A DNA stretch of 64,000 bases, taken from positions 3,472,001 to 3,536,000 of the forward strand of contig NZ_CP015992.1 of assembly GCF_001708505.1 (NCBI RefSeq), given 5' to 3'. Below are positions 17,077 through 25,171 of this stretch, one piece after another. The notes under the pieces were generated by a model. The model saw only the letters and a program-made list of their open reading frames with translations, had not been told where the DNA came from and made no database searches. Origin of the DNA: Pseudomonas sp. TCU-HL1. GTDB taxonomy: Bacteria > Pseudomonadota > Gammaproteobacteria > Pseudomonadales > Pseudomonadaceae. The first letter of the stretch is position 1. Each line of letters starts with the position of its first letter. The translations under genes and the position numbers were made by a program.

Positions 17077-17508
17077 ATGATGATGGCCTTAGGGATGTTC
17101 GTATTCGGCCTGCCCACCCTCGCCTACCAGGAACTCCAGCGCCAGACCGACTGGCGCCACCCCAGCACATCCCGCGTGGGCGCCCCGCCGGCGCGGCAAT
17201 TCCTTGGCCGGGGCGATGACCAGATCACCCTGCCCGGCGTGCTGGTACCAGAACTCTGCGGCGCCCTGCTCAGCCTCGACACCCTGCGCGTGATGGCCGA
17301 CACGGGCAAAGCCTGGCCCCTGGTGGAAGGCACCGGCCGCATCTACGGCCTCTGGGTGATCGAAAGCCTCAGCGAAACCCGCACCCTCTTCTTCCAAGAC
17401 GGCGCCGCCCGCCGCATCGAATTCAGCCTGCACCTGCAGCGAGTCGACGAAAGCCGCATCGACCTGCTCGGCAGCGCCCTGGAAACCCTCGGGAACATCC
17501 TGCGATGA
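17077..17508 (+). CDS. U: Phage tail protein U
   Basis: The 143 residues match P2 gpU, the tail terminus/tail-tube-linked protein encoded between T and D. GMFVFGLPTLAYQELQRQTDWRH near residues 6-28 is the family's signature opening. The ATG at 17077 is the first of three tandem ATG codons and lies 6 bases after the T stop. The frame is also open far upstream but that overlaps T. It overlaps D by 4 bases. Confidence 0.9.
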   Translation: MMMALGMFVFGLPTLAYQELQRQTDWRHPSTSRVGAPPARQFLGRGDDQITLPGVLVPELCGALLSLDTLRVMADTGKAWPLVEGTGRIYGLWVIESLSETRTLFFQDGAARRIEFSLHLQRVDESRIDLLGSALETLGNILR

Positions 17509-18512
17509 ACTACCCCAAGCCCATCTACCGCCTCACCGTGAACGGCCGCGACATCACGGCCGACATCACCGCCCGCCTGATCAGCCTCACCCTCACCGAC
17601 AACCGCGGCCCCGAGGCGGACCAGCTCGACATCGAGCTCAGCGACCACGACGGCCTCCTCGCCATTCCCCCACGCGGCGCCACCCTGCAGGTCTGGCTCG
17701 GCTGGAGCGACACCGGGCTGGTGGACAAAGGAACCTTCACCGTCGACGAAACCGAACACAGCGGCCCGCCCGACATGCTCAGCATCCGCGCCCGCAGCGC
17801 AGACATGCGCGGCCCCCTCGTCAAAAAGCGCGAACGCAGCTGGCACGACACCACCCTCGGCGACATCCTCCGCACCCTCGCCCAGGAACACGACCTGGAG
17901 CCCGCCATCAGCCCTCAGCTCGAAGCCATCGAAGTCCCCCATCTGGACCAGACCGACGAGAGCGACCTCAACCTCATCACCCGCCTCGGCCAGGAGCACG
18001 ACGCCGTGGCCACCATCAAACACGGTCGCCTGCTGTTCATGGCGATCGGCCAGGGCGAATCCGCCAGCGGAAAGGAACTCCCCATCGTCACCATCACCCG
18101 CGCCGAAGGCGATCAGCACCGTTTCCTGCAGGCCGATCGGGACGTGTACAGCGGCGTGCGGGCGTACTACTACGACGTGAATGGGTCAGAACGGATGGAG
18201 GCGATTGTCGGAGACGAAGAGAACGCCAAGGTCCTGCGACACACCTACGCCAATCGATCCAGCGCCCTATGCGCCGCCCGCGCCGAATGGGGTCGCATCC
18301 AGCGCGGCAGCAGCACCCTGAGCCTCAACCTGGCACGAGGCAGGCCAGACCTGAGCCCGGAGTGGCGTTACCAGGTGCAGGGGTTCAAGGCGCAGATTGG
18401 CAATGGAGAGTGGTTGGCAGAGCGAGTAGTGCATCAGCTTCAAGTGACAGGGGTTCGGACTTCACTTGAGCTTCAGTGGGTAAAAAGCAAGGAACAAAAA
18501 GGGGGCGCTTAG
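17505..18512 (+). CDS. D: Phage late control protein D (baseplate hub)
   Basis: A 335-residue member of the P2 gpD / late control D family, which forms the hub ring on which spike V sits. The N-terminal YRLTVNGRDITADITARL and central DESDLNLITRLGQEHDAVATIKHGRLLF (residues about 148-175) are typical. The family in P2 has 387 residues, so this is a shorter form. A degenerate second copy of its 225-265 region lies at 21959-22080, implying that the original 3' end was displaced. Confidence 0.9.
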   Translation: MNYPKPIYRLTVNGRDITADITARLISLTLTDNRGPEADQLDIELSDHDGLLAIPPRGATLQVWLGWSDTGLVDKGTFTVDETEHSGPPDMLSIRARSADMRGPLVKKRERSWHDTTLGDILRTLAQEHDLEPAISPQLEAIEVPHLDQTDESDLNLITRLGQEHDAVATIKHGRLLFMAIGQGESASGKELPIVTITRAEGDQHRFLQADRDVYSGVRAYYYDVNGSERMEAIVGDEENAKVLRHTYANRSSALCAARAEWGRIQRGSSTLSLNLARGRPDLSPEWRYQVQGFKAQIGNGEWLAERVVHQLQVTGVRTSLELQWVKSKEQKGGA

Positions 18513-18805
18513 CGAAGATCCAACTCAGCGGGTGAAAGCGAAACAATTTTCCGCCGCACTAAACTGACATACCCAACCTATCAAAGCACTACTTTAATAG
18601 CCAGATATTTTATAACTACAATTTATTGATTTATATAGCTATTTTTTATCACCGAAGAGGCAAGCGCCAAACATGATATTCAAGCAAAAAAATAATTGGT
18701 AAGATTTAAATCCCCCTGAGAATTTGACCACAACTCCGTCAAGAGCCCAGGTCTATTTTCAGAAGAGGGATAAACCCCACCGCAATATAACAGGCAGACA
18801 TTATC

Positions 18806-19048
18806 ATGACTGACCTTAAAAACGAATATCGCATCAAAGAACTCGAACGCAAGGTTAGCGGTCTTCAGATCCAAGTCGAGGTCTTGCACGCGCTTCATGA
18901 CGCAGACACCAGGAAGCGGGATCGTCAGATTCGCGATCTCAAAATCAACGCAGCAGTAAACCGCGGTATTCCCAGGAAAGAAGTTGCTCGGATCTACAAG
19001 CTGTCGCCCGGGCGCATCAGCCAACTCACCAGCAGACGAAGCGCCTAA
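18806..19048 (+). CDS. Small coiled-coil plus helix-turn-helix protein
   Basis: The 80 residues contain a charged heptad coil (about 1-45) followed by NRGIPRKEVARIYKLSPGRISQL (about 52-75), a compact helix-turn-helix with the recognition helix at the SPGRIS part. It resembles small sigma-like or Mor-like phage regulators but no family was recognised. It stands alone after 290 bases of AT-rich DNA (18513-18805) that shows no gene, and before the mqsRA promoter. Confidence 0.55.
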   Translation: MTDLKNEYRIKELERKVSGLQIQVEVLHALHDADTRKRDRQIRDLKINAAVNRGIPRKEVARIYKLSPGRISQLTSRRSA

Positions 19049-19224
19049 CGTGTCGAGCCATTTAGATGGCAGTTAGAAGTGGTAAATACCAAAGAAAGGG
19101 CAAAGAGAGGGGGCAGATCTATTTGCTGAAAGTAGATCTGTCCCGGTCACTGGCAATCCCTCCCCTTTTCTCCATGGAACGCATGAAGCGCATCATGTGC
19201 GCCAGCCGCACAGGTTGACGAAAT

Positions 19225-19239
19225 TAACCTATTTGGTTA
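19225..19239 (+). promoter_or_regulatory. MqsA-type operator before mqsR
   Basis: TAACCT ATT TGGTTA is a near-perfect palindrome matching the known MqsA operator AACCT-N(2-4)-AGGTT with one mismatch. It ends 10 bases before the mqsR ATG at 19250. A further AGGTT half-site lies at 19212-19216. The small inverted repeat at 19114-19121/19133-19140 upstream is of unknown role. Confidence 0.65.
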
Positions 19240-19396
19240 TTTTTACCCCATGGAGAAGCGCACACCACACTTTAAGCTGGTACTGGTCAAGCAAGCCGCT
19301 GCGGAGCAGCGATACCGCTTCACACGAGTGGCCCTGGAAGGTGGCGCGGAACTGGGTCTGGACATCGACGGCATGCTCGCCATCATCCAGGCCCTC

Positions 19397-19404
19397 ACCG
19401 CTCG
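19397..19404. repeat. Left 8-bp target site duplication
   Basis: ACCGCTCG directly precedes the left IS end and is repeated at 21408-21415. Eight base pairs is the usual duplication size for IS66-family elements. Confidence 0.95.
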
Positions 19405-19486
19405 GTAAGCGCTCCATGAACCCCACCTTCAACTGAACGATCCGCTTGCGGATGCTGGGCTCCCGTTTTCCCAGTGGAGCCCCGTC

Positions 19487-19843
19487 ATGATGCGTCCGGA
19501 CGCCAAGGTCAAAGCCGTCTACCTCTATCCGAAACCCGTCGACTTCCGGAAGTCCATTGATGGTCTGGCGGCCTTGGTGGAGCTGGATATCAAGGTGGCC
19601 GTGTTCGACCCGGTGTTGTTCGTCTTCCTCAACAAAACACGCAACCGGGTGAAGATCCTCTATTGGGAACGCAATGGCTTTTGCCTGTGGCTCAAGCGCC
19701 TGCAGGCCGAGCGTTTCAAGACCAAGCCTGATGCTGAAGAGCCCATCGTGTTGACGGTGCGGGAACTGAATCAGTTGCTGGCAGGATTCGACCTCTGGGG
19801 GAACCAGCCACACAAGGTGCTGACCCCGCGTTTTGTGAGCTGA
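19487..19843 (+). CDS. tnpB: IS66 accessory protein TnpB
   Basis: This 118-residue protein matches IS66 Orf2/TnpB: YLYPKPVDFRKSIDGLAALV near residues 11-30 and LYWERNGFCLWLKRLQ near 57-72 are the family signature. TnpB is needed for transposition in canonical IS66 elements, but its biochemical role is not settled. The ATG-ATG start at 19487 is 82 bases inside the left end. tnpC follows 19 bases later. Confidence 0.95.
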   Translation: MMRPDAKVKAVYLYPKPVDFRKSIDGLAALVELDIKVAVFDPVLFVFLNKTRNRVKILYWERNGFCLWLKRLQAERFKTKPDAEEPIVLTVRELNQLLAGFDLWGNQPHKVLTPRFVS

Positions 19844-19862
19844 GTCGGTATAATCCGGCGCC

Positions 19863-21362
19863 ATGAAATCTGGCGCAGACTCCCTTCCCGACGATCCCGT
19901 CCTGCTCAAGGCCTTGGTTCTGCAATTGCAGGAACAGGTTGCTCTGCTGCGCCACAAACTGTTCTCGCCAAAGTCCGAGCGTAGCCCCGAGGATGCCGAC
20001 TCCCCTCAGTTGGCCATGTTCAACGAGGCTGAGGAGTTGCTCGAAGAACCTGCTGGCGGATCGGGTGAAGCCGAAGAAGTCGTCGCCCCAGTGAAGCGAC
20101 GTGGCAAGCGCAAGCCCCTCCCGGCTGACTTGCCGCGCGTTGAAATCATCCATGAACTGCCCGAGCACGAGTTGACCTGTGCCTGCGGCGCCTGCAAGCA
20201 GGTGATCGGCGAGGAGACCAGCGAGCAATTGGAGATCATCCCGATGCAGGTACGGGTGATCCGCCATATCCGCAAAACCTACGCCTGCAAAGCCTGCGAA
20301 AGCGCTCCGGTCACGGCCGACAAGCCGGCCCAACTGATCGAGAAAAGTGTGGCCAGCCCTAGCGTGCTGGCCATGCTGCTGACCACCAAGTACGCCGATG
20401 GCATCCCGCTGTATCGCTTCGAGAGGATGCTCAGCCGCCACGGCCTCGACATCCCCCGCCAGACCCTGGCGCGCTGGGTGATCCAGTCTGGCGAGCAGTT
20501 GCAGCCCCTGCTCAACCTCATGCGCGACCAGTTGCTGGGCTACCCGGTGTTGCACTGCGACGAAACCCGGCTGCAGGTACTGCACGAACCCGGGCGCGAT
20601 CCCACCGCGCAGTCCTGGATGTGGGTACAGAGCGGCGGCCCGCCGGAGAAACCCGTCGTCCTCTTCGACTACAGCACCAGCCGCGCGCAGGAGGTGCCGT
20701 TGCGCCTGCTCGCCGGCTATCGCGGCTACCTGATGACCGACGACTATGCCGGCTACAACGCCGTGGCCGCGCAAGACGGCATCGAGCGCCTGGCCTGCTG
20801 GGCTCACGCTCGACGCAAATTCATCGAGGCACAGACGGTGCAGCCCAAGGGCAAGATCGGGCGCGCCGACATGGCCTTGAACCTGATCAACCAGCTGTAC
20901 GGCATCGAGCGCGATCACAAGGACAGCGGCAACCTGGAACGTCACGCCGCACGACAGCAGCGCAGCCGGCCCCTCCTGGAACAGCTCAAGGCCTGGCTGG
21001 ACAAGACCCAGCCACAGGTCGCCGCGCAGAATGCCCTGGGCAAGGCGGTGAACTACCTGGCCAGCAACTGGAGCCGGCTCGTGCGCTATGTCGAAGGCGG
21101 GCATCTGCCCATCGACAACAACCGTGCCGAGAACGCCATCCGTCCTTTCGTGATCGGCCGCAAGAACTGGCTGTTCAGCGACACGCCCAAGGGCGCCACG
21201 GCCAGCGCGCAGCTCTACAGCCTGATCGAAACGGCCAAAGCCAACGGGCAAGAACCCTATGCCTGGCTGCGCCACGTCCTGGAGCGCCTGCCAACGGCCA
21301 ACAGTGTCGAAGACTACGAAGCCCTGCTGCCGTGGAACTGCCCGCCGACTAGCACATCCTGA
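19863..21362 (+). CDS. tnpC: IS66 transposase TnpC
   Basis: This 499-residue DDE transposase has an N-terminal leucine-zipper-like helix and LRHKLFSPKSER, a zinc-binding segment (CACGACKQV near residue 105, then CKACES), and the catalytic triad regions LHCDETRLQVL, LMTDDYAGYNAV and NNRAENAIRPFVIGRKNWLF. It is full length with no frameshift, so the element is probably still active. Confidence 0.96.
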   Translation: MKSGADSLPDDPVLLKALVLQLQEQVALLRHKLFSPKSERSPEDADSPQLAMFNEAEELLEEPAGGSGEAEEVVAPVKRRGKRKPLPADLPRVEIIHELPEHELTCACGACKQVIGEETSEQLEIIPMQVRVIRHIRKTYACKACESAPVTADKPAQLIEKSVASPSVLAMLLTTKYADGIPLYRFERMLSRHGLDIPRQTLARWVIQSGEQLQPLLNLMRDQLLGYPVLHCDETRLQVLHEPGRDPTAQSWMWVQSGGPPEKPVVLFDYSTSRAQEVPLRLLAGYRGYLMTDDYAGYNAVAAQDGIERLACWAHARRKFIEAQTVQPKGKIGRADMALNLINQLYGIERDHKDSGNLERHAARQQRSRPLLEQLKAWLDKTQPQVAAQNALGKAVNYLASNWSRLVRYVEGGHLPIDNNRAENAIRPFVIGRKNWLFSDTPKGATASAQLYSLIETAKANGQEPYAWLRHVLERLPTANSVEDYEALLPWNCPPTSTS

Positions 21363-21407
21363 TCGCGATACCCCGTCAAAGGAAGACGGGGTTTATGGAG
21401 CGGTTAC

Positions 21408-21415
21408 ACCGCTCG
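21408..21415. repeat. Right 8-bp target site duplication
   Basis: ACCGCTCG follows the right IS end immediately and matches 19397-19404 exactly. The mqsR frame continues from 21416. Confidence 0.95.
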
Positions 21416-21559
21416 TGACTTCTACAAGAGCATGACCACCTACGCCGACCACACCATCTGGCAGGACGTTTACCGCCCCACCACCGAGGTCGGCCAGCTC
21501 TACCTCAAGTTCACCCTGGTGGAGGACCTTCTCATCGTGTCCTTCAAGGAGCTCTGACC

Positions 21560-21964
21560 ATGAAATGCCCGGTATGCGGCCAGGCCGACCTGGTCCGCGA
21601 CGTTCGCGACATGCCGTACATCTACAAGGGCGAGGCCACCCTCATCCCCAACGTAGAGGCGGACTGGTGCAACGCCTGCGGAGAGTCCCTCACAGGTCCG
21701 GCGGAATCCAAACGAGTCATGCTGGCAATGAACCTTGCCCGGCAGCAGGTCAACGCACGCGCCGGGCACCTGGAGCTGATCAGAGCAGTACGCAAGCAGC
21801 TCAAACTCACCCAGAAGCAGGCGGGCGAGATCTTCGGTGGCGGCCCCAATGCATTCAGTCGCTACGAGAAAGGCGATGTGGATGCGCCAACAGCGCTGGT
21901 GAAACTGTTCCAGTTGCTGCAGAAGCATCCCGAGTTGGGGGATGAGGTGAAGCGTACCGGTTGA
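21560..21964 (+). CDS. mqsA: Antitoxin MqsA
   Basis: This 134-residue protein matches MqsA: an N-terminal zinc domain with CPVCG (residues 3-7) and CNAC (about 37-40), then a C-terminal HTH_XRE domain with KLTQKQAGEIFGGGPNAFSRYEKG (about 80-103). The N-terminus binds MqsR and the C-terminus binds the palindrome upstream of mqsR. It follows mqsR by 2 bases and survives intact although the toxin is broken. Its stop codon overlaps the displaced gene-D fragment. Confidence 0.93.
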   Translation: MKCPVCGQADLVRDVRDMPYIYKGEATLIPNVEADWCNACGESLTGPAESKRVMLAMNLARQQVNARAGHLELIRAVRKQLKLTQKQAGEIFGGGPNAFSRYEKGDVDAPTALVKLFQLLQKHPELGDEVKRTG

Positions 21965-22080
21965 ATGGGTCAGAGCGTATGAAGGCCATTATCGGCGACT
22001 CAGATTGCGCAGCTCTCGCGACAAAACTCACCAACTGATCCAGCGCCCTGCAGGCGACCCGAGCCTGATCAAAAGGGCTT
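21959..22080 (+). pseudogene. Degenerate fragment of gene D
   Basis: Bases 21961-22068 align with 18177-18284 inside gene D. The frame reads NGSERMKAIIGDSDCAAL compared with NGSERMEAIVGDEENAKV in intact D, and two in-frame stops interrupt it (after KLTN and after ATRA). This looks like the old 3' end of D, pushed away when 18.5-21.96 kb was acquired. About 60 further bases to 22140 show nothing. Confidence 0.75.
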
Positions 22081-22140
22081 CACATCAGAATTTATCTGAA
22101 CCCATTTCCCGCCCCAATTTGCAGCATTCATAGCTCTTCA

Positions 22141-23049
22141 TTAAATATTTAGCACCAACCCAATATCTTCCTTTTTTAGCCATTTTTCATAGTAGCCAAC
22201 AAACCCATCCTTCGGCCTAGCTGAACAAATATAAAAAAGTTCACGACCCACTTCTGTTAGGTTCACCTGACCGGTAGACAAAAGAATCTCGTCACGCCGC
22301 AATATTCCATCCTCAATCAGGGGATACCTTAAACTTAAGTTTTGATCAAAATAACTTAACGTATACAAAAAATCTTCTTGATAAAAATCATCCCGCACGA
22401 CGTGCTTCGTAACATTAAGCGTATACCCAGTATCGGAGTATGTAACTAGCCCTATCGACTGAAGATGGATGGTCTCTCCAAAATTAACACCAGCATCACG
22501 ATAGAACTTATCATTAACATCAAAAATCAACAGCTCAGGATTTCCGTCTATCAAAGCCACAAATTGACAAAAACGAGAAAACATCTCCGCATCTGAGTGA
22601 TTCATAAGCGCCAAGGCACTTATAGTCCTTAGAGAAAAAGCACTATCCCCCTCAGCCTCCCTAGCAAGAATCTGCCCCCAAACCTTCTGCATATCCTTGT
22701 TCTTGATGAGTTCGCACTGCCTAAAAAAATAAGCCAGCCAAGTATCATCCAATTCTTCAGGAGTGGCGTCTGCAGACATTGTATCCAACGCAAACCCCGT
22801 AATACTCTCTATATTTTCTTGTTTGACGGTCTCCCTCTGTAGAAAGCTTGAAACAGCACGCTGCTCCAACTGAGAAAGCTGGCGCCTGCTGTTGAACTTA
22901 ATTAAATCAGCATGTGCTTCAGCCGCCGCAAGCCTAACGATCCTCGTAGGCTCATATAGCACACCCACAGCATTTGAAATTTTCTCTATTAACCTTACTG
23001 CCGGCTCTGAGAGAGAGGAAATATCAGTCATAGACTTATTTTCACCCAT
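22141..23049 (-). CDS. DUF2806-like protein, unknown function
   Basis: The 302 residues show the pattern of DUF2806 proteins: R..E.V.QENIESITG.A near residues 74-92, then LDDTWLAYFFRQCELIKNKDMQKVWGQILARE (about 99-130) and FSLRTISALALMNHSDAEMF (about 137-156). No enzymatic motif is evident. It is the most distal gene of a low-GC minus-strand block of prophage cargo. It follows the GIY-YIG-like gene by 47 bases and may share its transcript. Similar proteins occur sporadically in mobile DNA, so a defence role is plausible but not shown. Confidence 0.65.
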   Translation of the reverse strand: MGENKSMTDISSLSEPAVRLIEKISNAVGVLYEPTRIVRLAAAEAHADLIKFNSRRQLSQLEQRAVSSFLQRETVKQENIESITGFALDTMSADATPEELDDTWLAYFFRQCELIKNKDMQKVWGQILAREAEGDSAFSLRTISALALMNHSDAEMFSRFCQFVALIDGNPELLIFDVNDKFYRDAGVNFGETIHLQSIGLVTYSDTGYTLNVTKHVVRDDFYQEDFLYTLSYFDQNLSLRYPLIEDGILRRDEILLSTGQVNLTEVGRELFYICSARPKDGFVGYYEKWLKKEDIGLVLNI

Positions 23050-23096
23050 AGCGCCCTCTTACTTACACACCCAATCCAACACTTTCCAAATCCCTT

Positions 23097-23585
23097 TCAT
23101 GCAGCCCCTTTAAGCACCAGATTAATTCTCTCAAGAATTTCCGGACTAAGCCTCCCCTCAGTCAATCCGCCCAAGATTTTTTCAATTTCACCCAACTGAA
23201 AATCAGACTCCTTAAACGACCTAGGCGAGCGCCTGTATAAATCAACGATATTTAACATACCCAACAAAGCTGAATCAAAAAGATCATCAGTGCCATAAAT
23301 CAATACATTTATATACGCCTGAGCCTCTGCACTCTTGATCTTAAAAAACTCTCGATCCTTAGCAACACGACAGAAGGCAAGACGCGTATGTATGCGCGAC
23401 TCCCAAAGCAAAGGATCTTCGACCAACCATGAATCTTCCACAATAAATGGTAGAGGAATCGATGTATTAGATGACAGTTCTCCAGCCCTAATACTCACAT
23501 TAGCCTTTCTAGTATGGCCAATCTTTACGATCCCCGGCATAGCTGGATTGGATAAAACATATACATGCCCAATATCCAGCTTCAT
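23097..23585 (-). CDS. GIY-YIG-like (T5orf172-type) nuclease-domain protein
   Basis: From the ATG at 23585 (GGGGG ribosome-binding site upstream; a longer GTG frame exists to 23615) it has 162 residues. GHVYVLSNPAMPGIVKIGHT at residues 6-25 is the T5orf172/MUG113 form of the GIY-YIG start: two strands, then KIG. An Arg-containing helix and a Glu follow, as needed by the fold. The remaining 70 residues are helical and unassigned. Such domains occur in phages and defence genes and may cut DNA. Confidence 0.7.
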   Translation of the reverse strand: MKLDIGHVYVLSNPAMPGIVKIGHTRKANVSIRAGELSSNTSIPLPFIVEDSWLVEDPLLWESRIHTRLAFCRVAKDREFFKIKSAEAQAYINVLIYGTDDLFDSALLGMLNIVDLYRRSPRSFKESDFQLGEIEKILGGLTEGRLSPEILERINLVLKGAA

Positions 23586-23636
23586 AAACGAACCCCCAAC
23601 CCCTTCAACCCACACACCAAGAATAATTGAATAAAA

Positions 23637-24203
23637 TTAGCGCAAAGTAAGCAGGGAATGGAGTCTTTTCACAATCATCATAATCGTCAGCATCAAATTC
23701 AATGAGACAATAACAGCCGCTGGCGTCAACACATACTTAGCTACCATCAGCGCCCCAGAATTTTCATTCTGCATCCCCGCATTTGAAAAGCCATCAATTA
23801 CCGAATGAAAGAAGCAAACCCCAATCAGCACCAGGGAACTTATTATCGAATAACTTATATTGAAGTATAGCTGCTCAAGGAATTTTTTCTTAGCTCCATA
23901 CAGAGAGTCTCCCGCCATTTTTCGCTCTTTGTATAGAACTTCCTTATCGTCCAACTTGCTCTCTTGGTCATAAACAAGCACCAAAACCGACAAAAGCAAT
24001 GCGGTAAATATTGCACCAAAGTTAACAAGAAGCGACGATACATCTTTATTAAGATTAAACCCAACACCTACACCTGCAATGGCGAACGCTACAGGCACAA
24101 CAATAAAAGTAAAGACATCAGCCCAAGACCACGAACCATCAACATTTGATAAAGTATTTAGATGGCCGCCCAAAATTGAGAGTATATTTACTTTAGAGCT
24201 CAT
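23637..24203 (-). CDS. Multi-pass membrane protein coupled to the 24200 gene
   Basis: The ATG at 24203 overlaps the stop of the upstream gene (ATGA) and gives 188 residues. Hydrophobic segments lie near residues 29-47, 55-75, 115-135 and 148-170, predicting four membrane passes with a charged loop of about 35 residues (DQESKLDDKEVLYKERK) in the middle. No transporter or channel family was recognised. Tight coupling to a soluble partner is typical of sensor-effector pairs in abortive infection, where a membrane effector damages the envelope. Confidence 0.6.
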   Translation of the reverse strand: MSSKVNILSILGGHLNTLSNVDGSWSWADVFTFIVVPVAFAIAGVGVGFNLNKDVSSLLVNFGAIFTALLLSVLVLVYDQESKLDDKEVLYKERKMAGDSLYGAKKKFLEQLYFNISYSIISSLVLIGVCFFHSVIDGFSNAGMQNENSGALMVAKYVLTPAAVIVSLNLMLTIMMIVKRLHSLLTLR

Positions 24204-25129
24204 GGCTTGATACCCATTCCAGGATATATAGACTCCACAAACTCTCTCAAAAGAGAACCACACCATTTGTGCAGACTATCGGGATCAGGATTTCCTGCAA
24301 CTACCGGAACCTCTGACTCATCAAGCTCAATCTCACACACTTGCTGGTTCGGATTGGCACCAATACGAAAAGTTCTCTTTTTACCACCAAGTTCGACGAC
24401 CGTTTTAATTTCTGCACAAAGCGGGGAAAGCATTTCAATCGCCTCTCTTTGCTTAGTCCCCGCAGTGTAATAATCAGATAACTGCCCGAGCTTATTTTTG
24501 CGCGTAGACTTAATAATCAACTCTTGCTCACTGTGACCAAGATTGGCAATCTGATCCTCGTAATTCGCCATACCTTTAAATCTTACGAGCTTTATCTCTT
24601 TAGCTGCCGCTTTCTCCCACTCACTATATGCCTTTCCATAAGCCAAAGGATTCATCTGCAGGACACGACCCGTAACCCTACCAAACTCCGCACCCAAAAT
24701 AGAATACAACAGAGTTTTAACTCCAACATTCTTATAATTATGAAGCAAAGCTACGCCTTCATTCAAATCCTTCGGAACATAAAACCTAACATAATGATTT
24801 ATCATTTCCGCATTATCTTGCGCCTTCTTGAAGTCAATTTTCCCCGTTTTAATATTTATGATATCAGTCTTTGTACCGTACGCCCCAGCCTGCAAATATC
24901 CAGCAAACTGACGCCGCTCGTCATTGAACTTAAATCCATGAAAACAATATATTTGATTTGAGCCCGGCACGATTTGATACTTTTTCATCTTAGGCTCCAA
25001 ATAGTCCTTAAGAATTTTATATGCATCAAACTGCCCTATTTTCCCAAGCGGAGAGTAATTATCCTCAACCTTTTTCTTACCAGCAGCCGGATTAAAGCAG
25101 CGAATAGTGTACGGCGAAATAGAGTTCAT
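24200..25129 (-). CDS. Soluble protein of unknown family, partner of membrane protein
   Basis: This 309-residue protein is lysine- and tyrosine-rich, with no signal peptide or membrane segment. No family was recognised. A mixed alpha/beta N-terminus (FHGFKFNDERRQFAGYL near 63-79) is followed by GTKTDIINIKTGKIDFKKAQ. The C-terminal part has an acidic EIELDESEVPVV strand. The GC content is low, unlike tail genes on either side. It ends in an ATGA overlap with the four-pass membrane protein, so the two are almost surely one functional unit. KwaAB (Kiwa) also pairs a four-pass protein with a soluble one of similar size, but there the membrane gene comes first and no DUF4868 pattern was seen. Confidence 0.6.
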   Translation of the reverse strand: MNSISPYTIRCFNPAAGKKKVEDNYSPLGKIGQFDAYKILKDYLEPKMKKYQIVPGSNQIYCFHGFKFNDERRQFAGYLQAGAYGTKTDIINIKTGKIDFKKAQDNAEMINHYVRFYVPKDLNEGVALLHNYKNVGVKTLLYSILGAEFGRVTGRVLQMNPLAYGKAYSEWEKAAAKEIKLVRFKGMANYEDQIANLGHSEQELIIKSTRKNKLGQLSDYYTAGTKQREAIEMLSPLCAEIKTVVELGGKKRTFRIGANPNQQVCEIELDESEVPVVAGNPDPDSLHKWCGSLLREFVESIYPGMGIKP

Positions 25130-25171
25130 TTTATACCCTAAAATATCAATGCATCCATGACGACTAAGTTG

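Larger units (their letters stand above)
19405..21407 (+). mobile_element. IS66-family insertion sequence, 2003 bp, tnpB plus tnpC
   Basis: The ends form imperfect inverted repeats of about 20 bp: GTAAGCGCTCCATGAACCCC on the left and the reverse complement of GGGGTTTATGGAGCGGTTAC on the right, differing at two positions. Exact 8-bp duplications flank it. Inside are tnpB and tnpC but no room for the tnpA accessory gene of canonical IS66 (about 80 bases separate the left end from tnpB). The intact genes and exact duplications suggest a recent insertion. Confidence 0.95.
19250..21557 (+). pseudogene. mqsR: mqsR toxin gene disrupted by an IS66-family element
   Basis: Bases 19250-19404 encode the N-terminal half (MEKRTPHFKL start) and 21416-21557 encode the C-terminal half (DFYKSMTTYADHTIWQDVYR). 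Removing the element and one copy of the 8-bp duplication restores a single frame of 98 codons plus stop, the length of E. coli MqsR. MqsR is a RelE-fold mRNA interferase cutting at GCU. The left fragment now ends after 52 codons at the TAA inside the IS end, so no functional toxin is expected. The intact antitoxin mqsA follows 2 bases after the stop. Confidence 0.92.

Noticed and set aside
1..18512. Interpretation as an R-type pyocin (tailocin) cluster
   Set aside because: The same element carries a repressor, primase-helicase, Ogr-like activator and integrase at dusA, which fits a full prophage. Missing head genes would lie outside the window, so this is likely but not proven.
18680..19024. 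114-residue minus-strand frame over the small HTH gene
   Set aside because: No ribosome-binding site or motif; the plus-strand gene has a clear coil and helix-turn-helix.
23637..25129. Naming the soluble/membrane pair as Kiwa (KwaAB)
   Set aside because: Sizes are similar, but gene order is reversed and no DUF4868 pattern was recognised.
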